From contig CANRAQ010000003.1 in assembly GCA_947628725.1 (NCBI GenBank), positions 1-33,228 on the forward strand: a DNA stretch of 33,228 nucleotides, given 5' to 3'. The position numbers were made by a program, and so were the translations under genes. This DNA is from an uncultured Bacilli bacterium (GTDB lineage: Bacteria > Bacillota_I > Bacilli_A > RF39 > UBA660). Below, one piece after another: positions 1 through 7,400 of the stretch (within the stretch, counting starts at the first letter, position 1; every line of letters begins with the position of its first letter). Under the pieces are notes generated by a model that was not told the DNA's origin, ran no database searches, and saw only the letters and a program-made list of their open reading frames with translations.

Positions 1-459
1 AGTGAATATCAAAATTATACTACAGAAATAATAAATAGAAATCTACCAATATGGATGACATATGAACCTGGTAGTACATTTAAAATAATAACACTAGCAT
101 CCTCATTAGAAGAAAAAATAGTAGATTTAGATAATGATACTTATTATGATGGTGGCTCTATAACTGTTGGAGGTGCAACATTACACTGTTGGAAAGCAGG
201 AGGCCATGGTGCAGAAACATATCTTCAAGTTGTAGAAAATTCATGTAATCCGGGTTTTGTAAATTTAGGTTTAAAATTGGGTAAAGAAAAATTATTTAAT
301 TATATAAACTTATTTGGATTTGGTAAAAAAACTGGAATAGATTTAAATGGTGAATCAAATGGGATATTATTTAATGTAGATAAAATAGGTGATTTGGAAT
401 TAGCAACTACAGCATTTGGTCAAGGAGTATCAGTTACACCAATACACCTTACTGTCTAA
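1..459 (+). CDS. Class B penicillin-binding protein (SpoVD/FtsI-like), N-terminal part of the transpeptidase domain; open at the window edge and interrupted by the element
   Basis: Frame open from base 1: SEYQNYTTEIINRNLPIWMTYEPGSTFKIITLASSLEE. SxxK motif (STFK) and SxN motif (SCN in VENSCNPGF) are present, as is FGQGVSVTPI. It ends abruptly (HLTV*) inside element DNA and has no KTG motif. Confidence 0.93.
   Translation, partial: SEYQNYTTEIINRNLPIWMTYEPGSTFKIITLASSLEEKIVDLDNDTYYDGGSITVGGATLHCWKAGGHGAETYLQVVENSCNPGFVNLGLKLGKEKLFNYINLFGFGKKTGIDLNGESNGILFNVDKIGDLELATTAFGQGVSVTPIHLTV
440..446 (+). repeat. Left core direct repeat (attL) CAATACA
   Basis: Identical to 4175-4181; frame-restoring junction. 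Confidence 0.85.
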
Positions 460-677
460 TAAATGATACCTTATTATAACTATAGAAATAACTAGAAATA
501 TATGAAAAAGTATGATGTTCTATTCAATTATAATTGTTTTATATAAATAGTTGACTTCTTTGTCTTGTAAAATGTTGCAAATAAACGCAAAAAAATGAAA
601 AAATAAGTAAAAAAATAACAAAATATATTTATTTAGTTTTAGATAAATGATAAAATTAATATGAGGGAAGTGATAAT

Positions 678-1271
678 ATGACTAATGCTGAAAAGATTAT
701 TAAAATTGCAAATGAAAATAGTGGATATGTTACGACAAAACAAGTTAAAAATGCAAATATTAATACTATAGAATTGACGAGATTAGTAAATCAAAATAAA
801 TTAGAAAGAATCACAAGAGGCTATTATGCAATTGCTAATTCCTTATGTGATGATTATTATAAATATCAATTAAAATCTAAAAACTGTGTTTTTTCTCATT
901 CTACAGCACTTTATTTTTATGACTTATCTGATAGAACACCACTTTATTTTGATATGACTGTACCAGTTGGATATAATGGTAGTTTAAGTAAAGATAAAAA
1001 TATTACATTACATTATGTAAAAAAAGAGTTTTTAGAACTAGGTTTAACTACTGTTGAATCTCCTTTTGGAATGAAACTTAGAACTTATGATATAGAAAGA
1101 ACTATTTGTGACATAGTTAAATATAGAAATCATATGGATAAAGAAATCTTCACAAAAGCATTAAAATGGTATATTGAAAGAAAAGATAAAGATTTATTTA
1201 AATTAATGAAATATGCAAAAAAATTAAATATTGATAAAAAAGTTCTTGAATACATGGAGGTGTTATTATAG
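678..1271 (+). CDS. AbiEi-like antitoxin (type IV TA / abortive infection), N-terminal winged-helix
   Basis: N-terminal wHTH pattern (TKQVKNANINTIELTRLVNQNKLERITRGYYAI) and HSTALYFYDLSDRTP, typical of AbiEi; followed directly by an AbiEii gene. RBS gagggaag upstream. Confidence 0.88.
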   Translation: MTNAEKIIKIANENSGYVTTKQVKNANINTIELTRLVNQNKLERITRGYYAIANSLCDDYYKYQLKSKNCVFSHSTALYFYDLSDRTPLYFDMTVPVGYNGSLSKDKNITLHYVKKEFLELGLTTVESPFGMKLRTYDIERTICDIVKYRNHMDKEIFTKALKWYIERKDKDLFKLMKYAKKLNIDKKVLEYMEVLL

Positions 1272-2122
1272 TTAATTCTGATAAATTAAAAAACATCATA
1301 TTTAAAAAGGCACACGGAAATAGTGATATTTCACAAAAATTTTATCAATTGTTCTATTTTGAAAGAATTTTAGAAAGAATATCTATAAGTAATTATAGAG
1401 GCCAAATAATATTAAAAGGTGGATTATTACTTACTTCTATTATAGGAGATGAAGAAAGAACTACTAAAGATATGGATGCAACTTTAAAAGGTATACCACT
1501 TACAAAGAATGATGTAGAAAAAGTATTTAATGAAATATTCAATATAGATATCAATGATGGTGTATCATTTCAAATTATATCTATTAAAAATATTAGATTA
1601 GAAGATGAATATGGAGGTTTTAGATTAAAAATATTATCTAAATTGGATAATAATAAGACTTATATTACTGTTGAATTAACAACAGGTGATGTTATTACAC
1701 CAAGAGAAATGAAGTATAATTATAATTCTATTTTTGAAGATAAAAAGATACCTATAATGTCATATACACTTGAAACAGTACTATCAGAAAAATTTCAAAC
1801 TATTGTTACTAGAGGTTTATTGAATACCAGATTAAAAGATTTTTATGATGTTTATATATTAATCAATACAAAGATGAATGATTTAAGTAAAGATAACTTA
1901 ATTAAAGCAATAGAAAATACTTTTAAAAGAAGAGAAACAAATATTGATATAGAACGATTTAATGAAGTTATTAAAGATTTAAGTGATGATAATAATATGA
2001 ACAATTTATGGAATGAATATGTTTCAAAGAATCCATATGCAAAAGATATAAAATATGAAGATACAATTAAAGCAATAAACGAAATAATCAATATACTAGA
2101 AGAAGAATTAATTGGAGTATAG
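1268..2122 (+). CDS. AbiEii-like nucleotidyltransferase toxin; start likely non-canonical (ATA at 1268)
   Basis: FYFERILERISISNYRGQIILKGGLLLTSIIGDEERTTKDMDATLKG is an AbiEii nucleotidyltransferase signature. The ORF-track start (TTG 1349) lies inside the conserved QLFYFERI block. The frame is open upstream to 1250 with no ATG/GTG/TTG; GGAGG at 1256-1260 precedes ATA at 1268, which overlaps the abiEi TAG as ATAG. Confidence 0.82.
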   Translation: MVNSDKLKNIIFKKAHGNSDISQKFYQLFYFERILERISISNYRGQIILKGGLLLTSIIGDEERTTKDMDATLKGIPLTKNDVEKVFNEIFNIDINDGVSFQIISIKNIRLEDEYGGFRLKILSKLDNNKTYITVELTTGDVITPREMKYNYNSIFEDKKIPIMSYTLETVLSEKFQTIVTRGLLNTRLKDFYDVYILINTKMNDLSKDNLIKAIENTFKRRETNIDIERFNEVIKDLSDDNNMNNLWNEYVSKNPYAKDIKYEDTIKAINEIINILEEELIGV

Positions 2123-2266
2123 TAGGTTTAACTATGAATATTATTGGTAGTAAAATAATTGAATATGAAATATTTGAATTTTTTAAATATTGATTTTTTT
2201 AGCAATATTTATACTAAAATTAAAAAAGTTATGATCGTGATAAAATTAAATATTAAATTTTTTGTA

Positions 2267-2293
2267 GAACTTAAGTACTTAGGTTCTTTTTTT
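2267..2293 (+). terminator. Rho-independent terminator-like hairpin after the abiE genes
   Basis: GAACTTAAGT/ACTTAGGTTC stem (one G-U) followed by a run of seven T. Confidence 0.6.
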
Positions 2294-2332
2294 GAATTTA
2301 AAAAAATAAACTTAAAAGAAAGGACAAAGTAT

Positions 2333-2539
2333 ATGGAAAATATAAGTAAGATTCCATCAAAAATTATAGAAATAGAAACAAGTATTAAATTACTTGAATA
2401 TTTAAGAAGAAAAAATGCTATGGACGATGGAATGTATAACTTTTGTATTAATAAATTATTAAGAAAACAAGAATTAGAAAAAAATAGAATTGATTATGAT
2501 TATATAAATAATATAGATAATTATAAAATTTTAACCTAG
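2333..2539 (+). CDS. Small (~68 aa) protein upstream of the recombinase, function unknown
   Basis: RBS-like aaaggac, then ATG at 2333; MENISKIPSKIIEIETSIKLLEYLRRKNAMDDGMYNFCINKLLRKQELEKN. The upstream part of the 2159 ORF crosses a terminator and is unlikely to be coding. Confidence 0.6.
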   Translation: MENISKIPSKIIEIETSIKLLEYLRRKNAMDDGMYNFCINKLLRKQELEKNRIDYDYINNIDNYKILT

Positions 2540-2549
2540 GGGGTATATT

Positions 2550-4199
2550 GTGGATTTATATACAGTTAGGAATAACATTATGAAAGGTGTTCCACTACAA
2601 GAATTAAATTTAAGAGTCTGTTTTTATGCAAGAGTATCAACAGATAAAGATGAACAATTACATTCTTTATCTAATCAAATATCTTTCTTTAATGATTATA
2701 TTAGTAAAATTCCTAACTGGAAATTTATAGGTTCATATATTGATGAAGGAATATCGGGAACACAAGTCAAAAAGCGTGAAGAATTTTTAAGAATGATTGA
2801 AGATGCACGCATACATAAATTTGATTTAATATTAACTAAAGAAATATCAAGATTTTCAAGAAGTACACTAGATAGTATTATGTATACACAAGAATTATTA
2901 ACTAATGGTGTTGGCGTATATTTTTTAAATGATAATATAAATACAATACTACCTGATTCTGAACTTAGGCTTACAATGATGTCTTCTATTGCTCAAGATG
3001 AAGTTAGAAGACTTTCTGAAAGAGTTTCATTTGGTATGAAAAGAAGTATTGATAATGGTGTTGTACTGGGATGTTCAAATATTTATGGTTATGTAAAAGA
3101 TAAAGGAAAATTAGTAATAGATAAAGTCCAAGCAGAAATGATTAAGATAATATTTGATAGATATGCTAATACTACCGATGGTTTATCTAAACTATCAAGA
3201 TATTTGTTTAGTTTAGGATATAAAAGTAGGACAGGTAAAAGAATAGATACAACAATACTTACTAGAATTATAGAAAATCCTAAATACAAAGGATATTATT
3301 GTGGACATAAGTCAAAGGTATTAGACTATCGTACTAAACAAAAGAAAAAATTAAATGAATCTGACTGGATAATATATAAAGATTATGATAATGTTCCACC
3401 AATAGTATCTGAAAAACTATGGGAAAGAGCAAATATTAAATTAAAACAAAGGAAGGATAGTTTTACCAATCGAAAAGTTAATAAGAAAGTATTTCAAAAT
3501 AGATATACATATTCAGGAAAAATATATTGTGGATGCCACAATTTAACTTACCACAGATCAAGTTCAGGTAAAAGAAAAAATAATCCAGTATGGGAATGCC
3601 AAATATATAGGCGTGAAAGTTTAAAAGGTTGTTCTAATCCTAGAGTATTTGAACTTGAATTAGATAAAATATTTAAAGATATATTTAATAAATTATTTAA
3701 AAGAAGAAATGCTATTTTTAATGAAATATTAAGTGAATGTAAAAATTATTTAGAAACTAATAATAACGATATTGAAATAAAAAACTTTGAATCAAAGATA
3801 TTAGTTTTAAATAATAAAAAAGATAAATTATTAGAACTTGTTATGGAAGAATACTTATCTAAAGATGATTATAAAAAACAGATAGATATAATTAATGAAG
3901 ATTTAAATACTTATCAAAATAAAATACATGAATTAAAAAACAATAAGAAAGATAAAAACTATATAGAAAATAAAATTAATGAAATTAATAATGAATTAGA
4001 GAAATGTTTAGATGATGATAAATGTTATAGTGATATATTTAATGAAATAATAGATAAAATAATAGTTCACAAACAAAGTGATAAACAAATTAAATTAAAT
4101 ATTTTTATTAAGACAGGAGAAAGTGTATATACTACTTCTCTAAATTTAGGTAAAAAGTTTCATTTATTAGACCTCAATACAACAAATAACTGCCGTTAG
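2550..4199 (+). CDS. Large serine recombinase
   Basis: Resolvase catalytic motif CFYARVSTDKDEQ, SRFSRSTLDS, recombinase domain (GLSKLSRYLFSLGYKSRTGK...RIIENPKYKGYYCG), Cys-rich zinc-ribbon-like region (YCGC...WECQIYRR...GCSNP), C-terminal coiled coil. GTG start after gggggtatatt. Confidence 0.95.
   Translation: MDLYTVRNNIMKGVPLQELNLRVCFYARVSTDKDEQLHSLSNQISFFNDYISKIPNWKFIGSYIDEGISGTQVKKREEFLRMIEDARIHKFDLILTKEISRFSRSTLDSIMYTQELLTNGVGVYFLNDNINTILPDSELRLTMMSSIAQDEVRRLSERVSFGMKRSIDNGVVLGCSNIYGYVKDKGKLVIDKVQAEMIKIIFDRYANTTDGLSKLSRYLFSLGYKSRTGKRIDTTILTRIIENPKYKGYYCGHKSKVLDYRTKQKKKLNESDWIIYKDYDNVPPIVSEKLWERANIKLKQRKDSFTNRKVNKKVFQNRYTYSGKIYCGCHNLTYHRSSSGKRKNNPVWECQIYRRESLKGCSNPRVFELELDKIFKDIFNKLFKRRNAIFNEILSECKNYLETNNNDIEIKNFESKILVLNNKKDKLLELVMEEYLSKDDYKKQIDIINEDLNTYQNKIHELKNNKKDKNYIENKINEINNELEKCLDDDKCYSDIFNEIIDKIIVHKQSDKQIKLNIFIKTGESVYTTSLNLGKKFHLLDLNTTNNCR
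4175..4181 (+). repeat. Right core direct repeat (attR) CAATACA
   Basis: Identical to 440-446. Confidence 0.85.
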
Positions 4200-4845
4200 C
4201 GCTGCAATAAATGGTGGAATATTATATAAACCATACATAGTAAAAAGTTTGAGTGAACCAGAAACTAACAGTGTAATTTTAGAAAATAAACCTACAGTAG
4301 TTAGAAAAGTTATAAGTGATGATACAAGTATGAAAGTAAGATATGCTTTAGAATCAGTAGTTGCTCGTGGTACAGGACACAATGCATATATAGGAGGATA
4401 TAGAGTAGGTGGAAAAACAGGTACTGCTCAGAAGGCTCAAGATGGTAAATATTTAAGTGGAAACTATATAACAAGTTTTATAGGATTTTTACCTGCAGAT
4501 GATCCTAAAGTTGTAGTATATGTTGCTATAGATAATGCTAAAGGGATTACACAATATGGTGGAACTGTTGCTGCTCCAATCGCAAAAAATGTATTACTTA
4601 CTGCTATAGATGCACTTGGAATTGAAGAAAGAAAAGATGAAATACCAAGAGAATATCTATATACTGATAAACAGTATTCAGTAGTACCTAATGTGATTGG
4701 GATGACTGTAAAAGATGCAGTAAAAGAATTAAAAAAATTTAAAGTAGAATATAGTGGAGATGGAGATAAAATAACTTATCAATCACCAAGTGCTGGAACC
4801 GATTTATATGAAGGAGAAACTGTAAGACTATTATTATCAAATTAA
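4182..4845 (+). CDS. Class B PBP, C-terminal part of the transpeptidase domain plus PASTA domain (other half of 1..446)
   Basis: QITAVSAAINGGILYKPYIVK..., KTG motif (GGKTGTAQK), C-terminal PASTA-like VVPNVIGMTVKDAVKELKKFKVEY. In frame with the left half after excision at CAATACA. Confidence 0.93.
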
Positions 4846-4867
4846 TAATTTTTTGATATATTCTTAA

Positions 4868-4896
4868 TTGACAATATAAAAAATATATGTTAATCT
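4868..4896 (+). promoter_or_regulatory. SigA-type promoter (TTGACA-17-TAATCT)
   Basis: Consensus -35, 17-bp spacer, near-consensus -10; same module upstream of the next paralog. Confidence 0.7.
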
Positions 4897-4924
4897 ATAT
4901 TTTATTAAACGGGGAGTAATGATT

Positions 4925-6034
4925 ATGTTAAAAGAGTATAGTAAAGAAACAATTGAAAAAATTTCAAAATATTTCTTTGAAGAACTATCTAAATATGAAG
5001 GAGAGGAACCAATTTTATTTGATGATATAGATTCAAACTTATTAAATAAAATTCTTTTTAAATTTGAAGACCAATATTATTCATTTAAACATGATTTATA
5101 TTTATATAAAAAGATAGATTTCAGTAATGTTTCGTTTGATAACGTATATGTTATTGGATTAAATTTTACAGGATTTAGGGGAGTCAAAATAGATCCACAA
5201 ACGGTATTTAATAAAGACTTAAGGTATGCTAAATTATGTAATGTAGAAATAATTGGTGGTTTTGATGATGCTAATATTCGATTTACAGATTTTACAGGAA
5301 GTACAGGAGCAAAAATAAATCCACAAACGGTGTTATATAAAGACTTAAGTAATACTATATTACGTGATGCAGAAATAAAAGGAAGTTTTAATGGCGTTAA
5401 TATCAAAGGTACAGATTTTACAGGAAGTACAGGAGCAAAAATAAATCCACAAACGGTGTTATATGAAGACTTAAGTAATACTATATTATGTGATGCAGAA
5501 ATAAAAGGAAGTTTTAATGGCGTTAATATTAAAGGTACAGATTTTACAGGAAGTAAGGGAGCAAAAATAGATCCACAAACGCTATATAATAAAGAATTAA
5601 GGAATGCTAAATTATGTGATGTAAAAATAAAAGGAAGTTTTAATGGTGTTGATGTAAGGGATATAGATTTTACAGGAAGTACAGGAGCAAAAATAGATCC
5701 ACAAAAAGTAGTTAATAAGGATTTATCTGGGGCAAAATTATGCAATGTAGAAATAACAGGAAGTTTAGATGGTGTTAATATTGAAGGTACAAATTTTACA
5801 GGAAGTAAAGGTGCATTAGTTAATTTATATACTTTATGGTGTGATTTTCAATATACAAATTTCTGTGATGCAATTGTGTTAAGACCAGGATTAAGTTGTT
5901 ATTTGTATGATTATGTAAATAGAACTACAAAATATAATGAAAGTAAAATAGTAGAAATAAATCCGCAAGAAGAGTCAATTGAAAAAGAAGTAGAAGTTAT
6001 TAAAAGTAAAATTAAAAAAAATATTAAAAGATAA
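4925..6034 (+). CDS. Pentapeptide-like repeat protein with 42-aa units (paralog 1)
   Basis: Repeats of TDFTGSTGAKINPQTVLYKDLSNTILRDAEIKGSFNGVNIKG. Start at ATG 4925 is preferred over 4919 because of spacing from GGGGAG. Confidence 0.8.
   Translation: MLKEYSKETIEKISKYFFEELSKYEGEEPILFDDIDSNLLNKILFKFEDQYYSFKHDLYLYKKIDFSNVSFDNVYVIGLNFTGFRGVKIDPQTVFNKDLRYAKLCNVEIIGGFDDANIRFTDFTGSTGAKINPQTVLYKDLSNTILRDAEIKGSFNGVNIKGTDFTGSTGAKINPQTVLYEDLSNTILCDAEIKGSFNGVNIKGTDFTGSKGAKIDPQTLYNKELRNAKLCDVKIKGSFNGVDVRDIDFTGSTGAKIDPQKVVNKDLSGAKLCNVEITGSLDGVNIEGTNFTGSKGALVNLYTLWCDFQYTNFCDAIVLRPGLSCYLYDYVNRTTKYNESKIVEINPQEESIEKEVEVIKSKIKKNIKR
5285..5914 (+). repeat. Tandem 126-bp coding repeats (paralog 1); last unit boundary approximate
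   Basis: Unit starts at 5285, 5411, 5537, 5663 and 5789, each exactly 126 bp apart; the first two units are nearly identical. Confidence 0.85.
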
Positions 6035-6121
6035 GTATTAGATATGCTTATCTTTTAAGTTATATGATATTAGAAATATTTGAAATAAAGATAATTAAAT
6101 TGCTTTTCTATGAAGTAAAAT

Positions 6122-6150
6122 TTGACAATATAAAAAAAGTATGTTAATCT
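6122..6150 (+). promoter_or_regulatory. SigA-type promoter (TTGACA-17-TAATCT)
   Basis: Near-identical to the 4868-4896 module. Confidence 0.7.
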
Positions 6151-6178
6151 ATATTTCATTAAACGAGGTGGAATGATT

Positions 6179-7282
6179 ATGTTAAAAGAGTATAGTGAAG
6201 AAATAACTGGAAAAATTTCAAAATATTTCTTTGAAGAATTATCTAAATATGAAGGAGAGAAACCAATCTTATTTGATGATATAGATTCAGACTTATTAAA
6301 GAAAATTCTTTTTAGATTTGAAGACCAACATTATTCATTTAGACAAAATATATATCTATATAAAAAGATAGATTTCAGAAATGTTTCCTTTGACGATGTA
6401 GATGTTGAAGGAATTGATTTTATAGAATTTAGTGGAGTTAAAATAGATCCACAAAGGGTATTTAATAAAGATTTAAGTTATGCTAGATTATGCAATGTAG
6501 AAATAATAGGAAGTTTTAATGGCGCTGATGTAAGGAATACAGATTTTACAGGAAGTAAGGGAGCAAAAATAGATCCCCAAAAAGTACTTGACATGGATTT
6601 ATCTGGAACAAAATTAAGTGATGTAGAAATAATAGGAAGTTTTGATGGTGCTTATATAAGACATACTGATTTTACAGGAAGTACAGGAGCAAAAATAGAT
6701 CCACAAACAGTAAGTAGTAGTAATTTATATTGTACAAAATTATGTGATGCGGAAATAATAGGAAGTTTTGGTAATGTTTTTATTTCATGTACAGATTTTA
6801 CAGGAAGTAAGGGAGCAAAAATAAACCCTCAAGAAGTATGGCTCATGGATTTATCTGGAACAAAATTAAGTGATGTAGAAATAATAGGAAGTTTTGATGG
6901 TGCTAATATTTCACATACAGATTTTACAGGAAGTAAGGGAGCAAAAATAGACCCTCAAGAAGTGTACTCTAGGAGTTTATTTGGAACAATATTATGTGAT
7001 ACAGAAATAATAGGAAGTTTTAATGGCGTTAATATTGAAGGTACAGATTTTACAGGAAGTAAAGGTGCATTAGTGGATTTAGCTACTGTAGAAGAAAATT
7101 TTTATTATACAAATTTCTGCGATGCAACTTTAGTAGGACTAAGTAGATTTTGTGATGATAAAGCAAATAGAACCACAAAATTAGATGGAAGTAAAATATT
7201 AAAAACAAATTCACAAACAGAGTTAAAAGAAAAAAATGTAGAAATGATTAAAAGTAAAATTAAAAACATTTTATCTTTATAA
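6179..7282 (+). CDS. Pentapeptide-like repeat protein with 42-aa units (paralog 2)
   Basis: Same N-terminus (MLKEYSEE...ISKYFFEELSKYEGEKPILFDDIDSDLL) and DFTGSKGAKIDPQ repeats. Confidence 0.8.
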   Translation: MLKEYSEEITGKISKYFFEELSKYEGEKPILFDDIDSDLLKKILFRFEDQHYSFRQNIYLYKKIDFRNVSFDDVDVEGIDFIEFSGVKIDPQRVFNKDLSYARLCNVEIIGSFNGADVRNTDFTGSKGAKIDPQKVLDMDLSGTKLSDVEIIGSFDGAYIRHTDFTGSTGAKIDPQTVSSSNLYCTKLCDAEIIGSFGNVFISCTDFTGSKGAKINPQEVWLMDLSGTKLSDVEIIGSFDGANISHTDFTGSKGAKIDPQEVYSRSLFGTILCDTEIIGSFNGVNIEGTDFTGSKGALVDLATVEENFYYTNFCDATLVGLSRFCDDKANRTTKLDGSKILKTNSQTELKEKNVEMIKSKIKNILSL

Positions 7283-7348
7283 GATAATTAAAAATTTATG
7301 GAAATGACTTTATTAGTTATTTCCTTTTCTATGAAGTTAAATAAAAAG

Positions 7349-7377
7349 TTGACAAATGGTAAGGAATGTGTTAGTAT
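7349..7377 (+). promoter_or_regulatory. SigA-type promoter (TTGACA-17-TAGTAT)
   Basis: Consensus -35, 17-bp spacer, near-consensus -10; overlaps the spurious 7356 start of the ORF-track entry. Confidence 0.65.
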
Positions 7378-7400
7378 ATATGGCACTAGGGGGGAATTTT

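Larger units (their letters stand above)
440..4181 (+). mobile_element. Serine-recombinase intervening element (skin-like) inserted in the PBP gene; unit length 3,735 bp
   Basis: Direct repeat CAATACA at 440-446 and 4175-4181. Collapsing the repeat restores the PBP reading frame. Element carries a large serine recombinase and AbiE genes. 13-bp inverted arms at 454-466 and 4160-4172 flank the junctions. Confidence 0.92.

Noticed and set aside
447-454. Alternative crossover using the shared ACTG (left cttactg, right ataactg)
   Set aside because: It would also keep frame (HLTAVSAA) but is only 4 bp, gives a PBP one residue shorter than the usual spacing, and is not at the centre of the attP dyad. 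CAATACA is better on all three.
2159-2332. N-terminal part of the 126-aa ORF in the element
   Set aside because: Crosses a hairpin plus T-run (2267-2293); the RBS-preceded ATG at 2333 is the more plausible start.
2123-2550. Possible SigE/SigK promoter upstream of the recombinase
   Set aside because: No convincing -35/-10 match could be identified by eye in this AT-rich stretch; needs transcription start data.
4167-4382. Minus-strand 71-aa ORF over the right junction
   Set aside because: Antisense to the recombinase end and PBP C-terminal half, which explain the sequence.
5077-5745. 222-aa minus-strand ORF
   Set aside because: Antisense of the 126-bp repeats of paralog 1; its periodicity is inherited from the sense gene and there is no RBS or family motif.
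5285-5914. Regular repeats that might suggest a CRISPR-like array
   Set aside because: Units are 126 bp, in frame and coding throughout, with no short repeat/unique spacer structure.
7356-7400. N-terminal extension MVRNVLVYMALGGNF of the lipoprotein ORF
   Set aside because: Overlaps a consensus promoter; ATG at 7401 has the RBS and begins a proper signal peptide.
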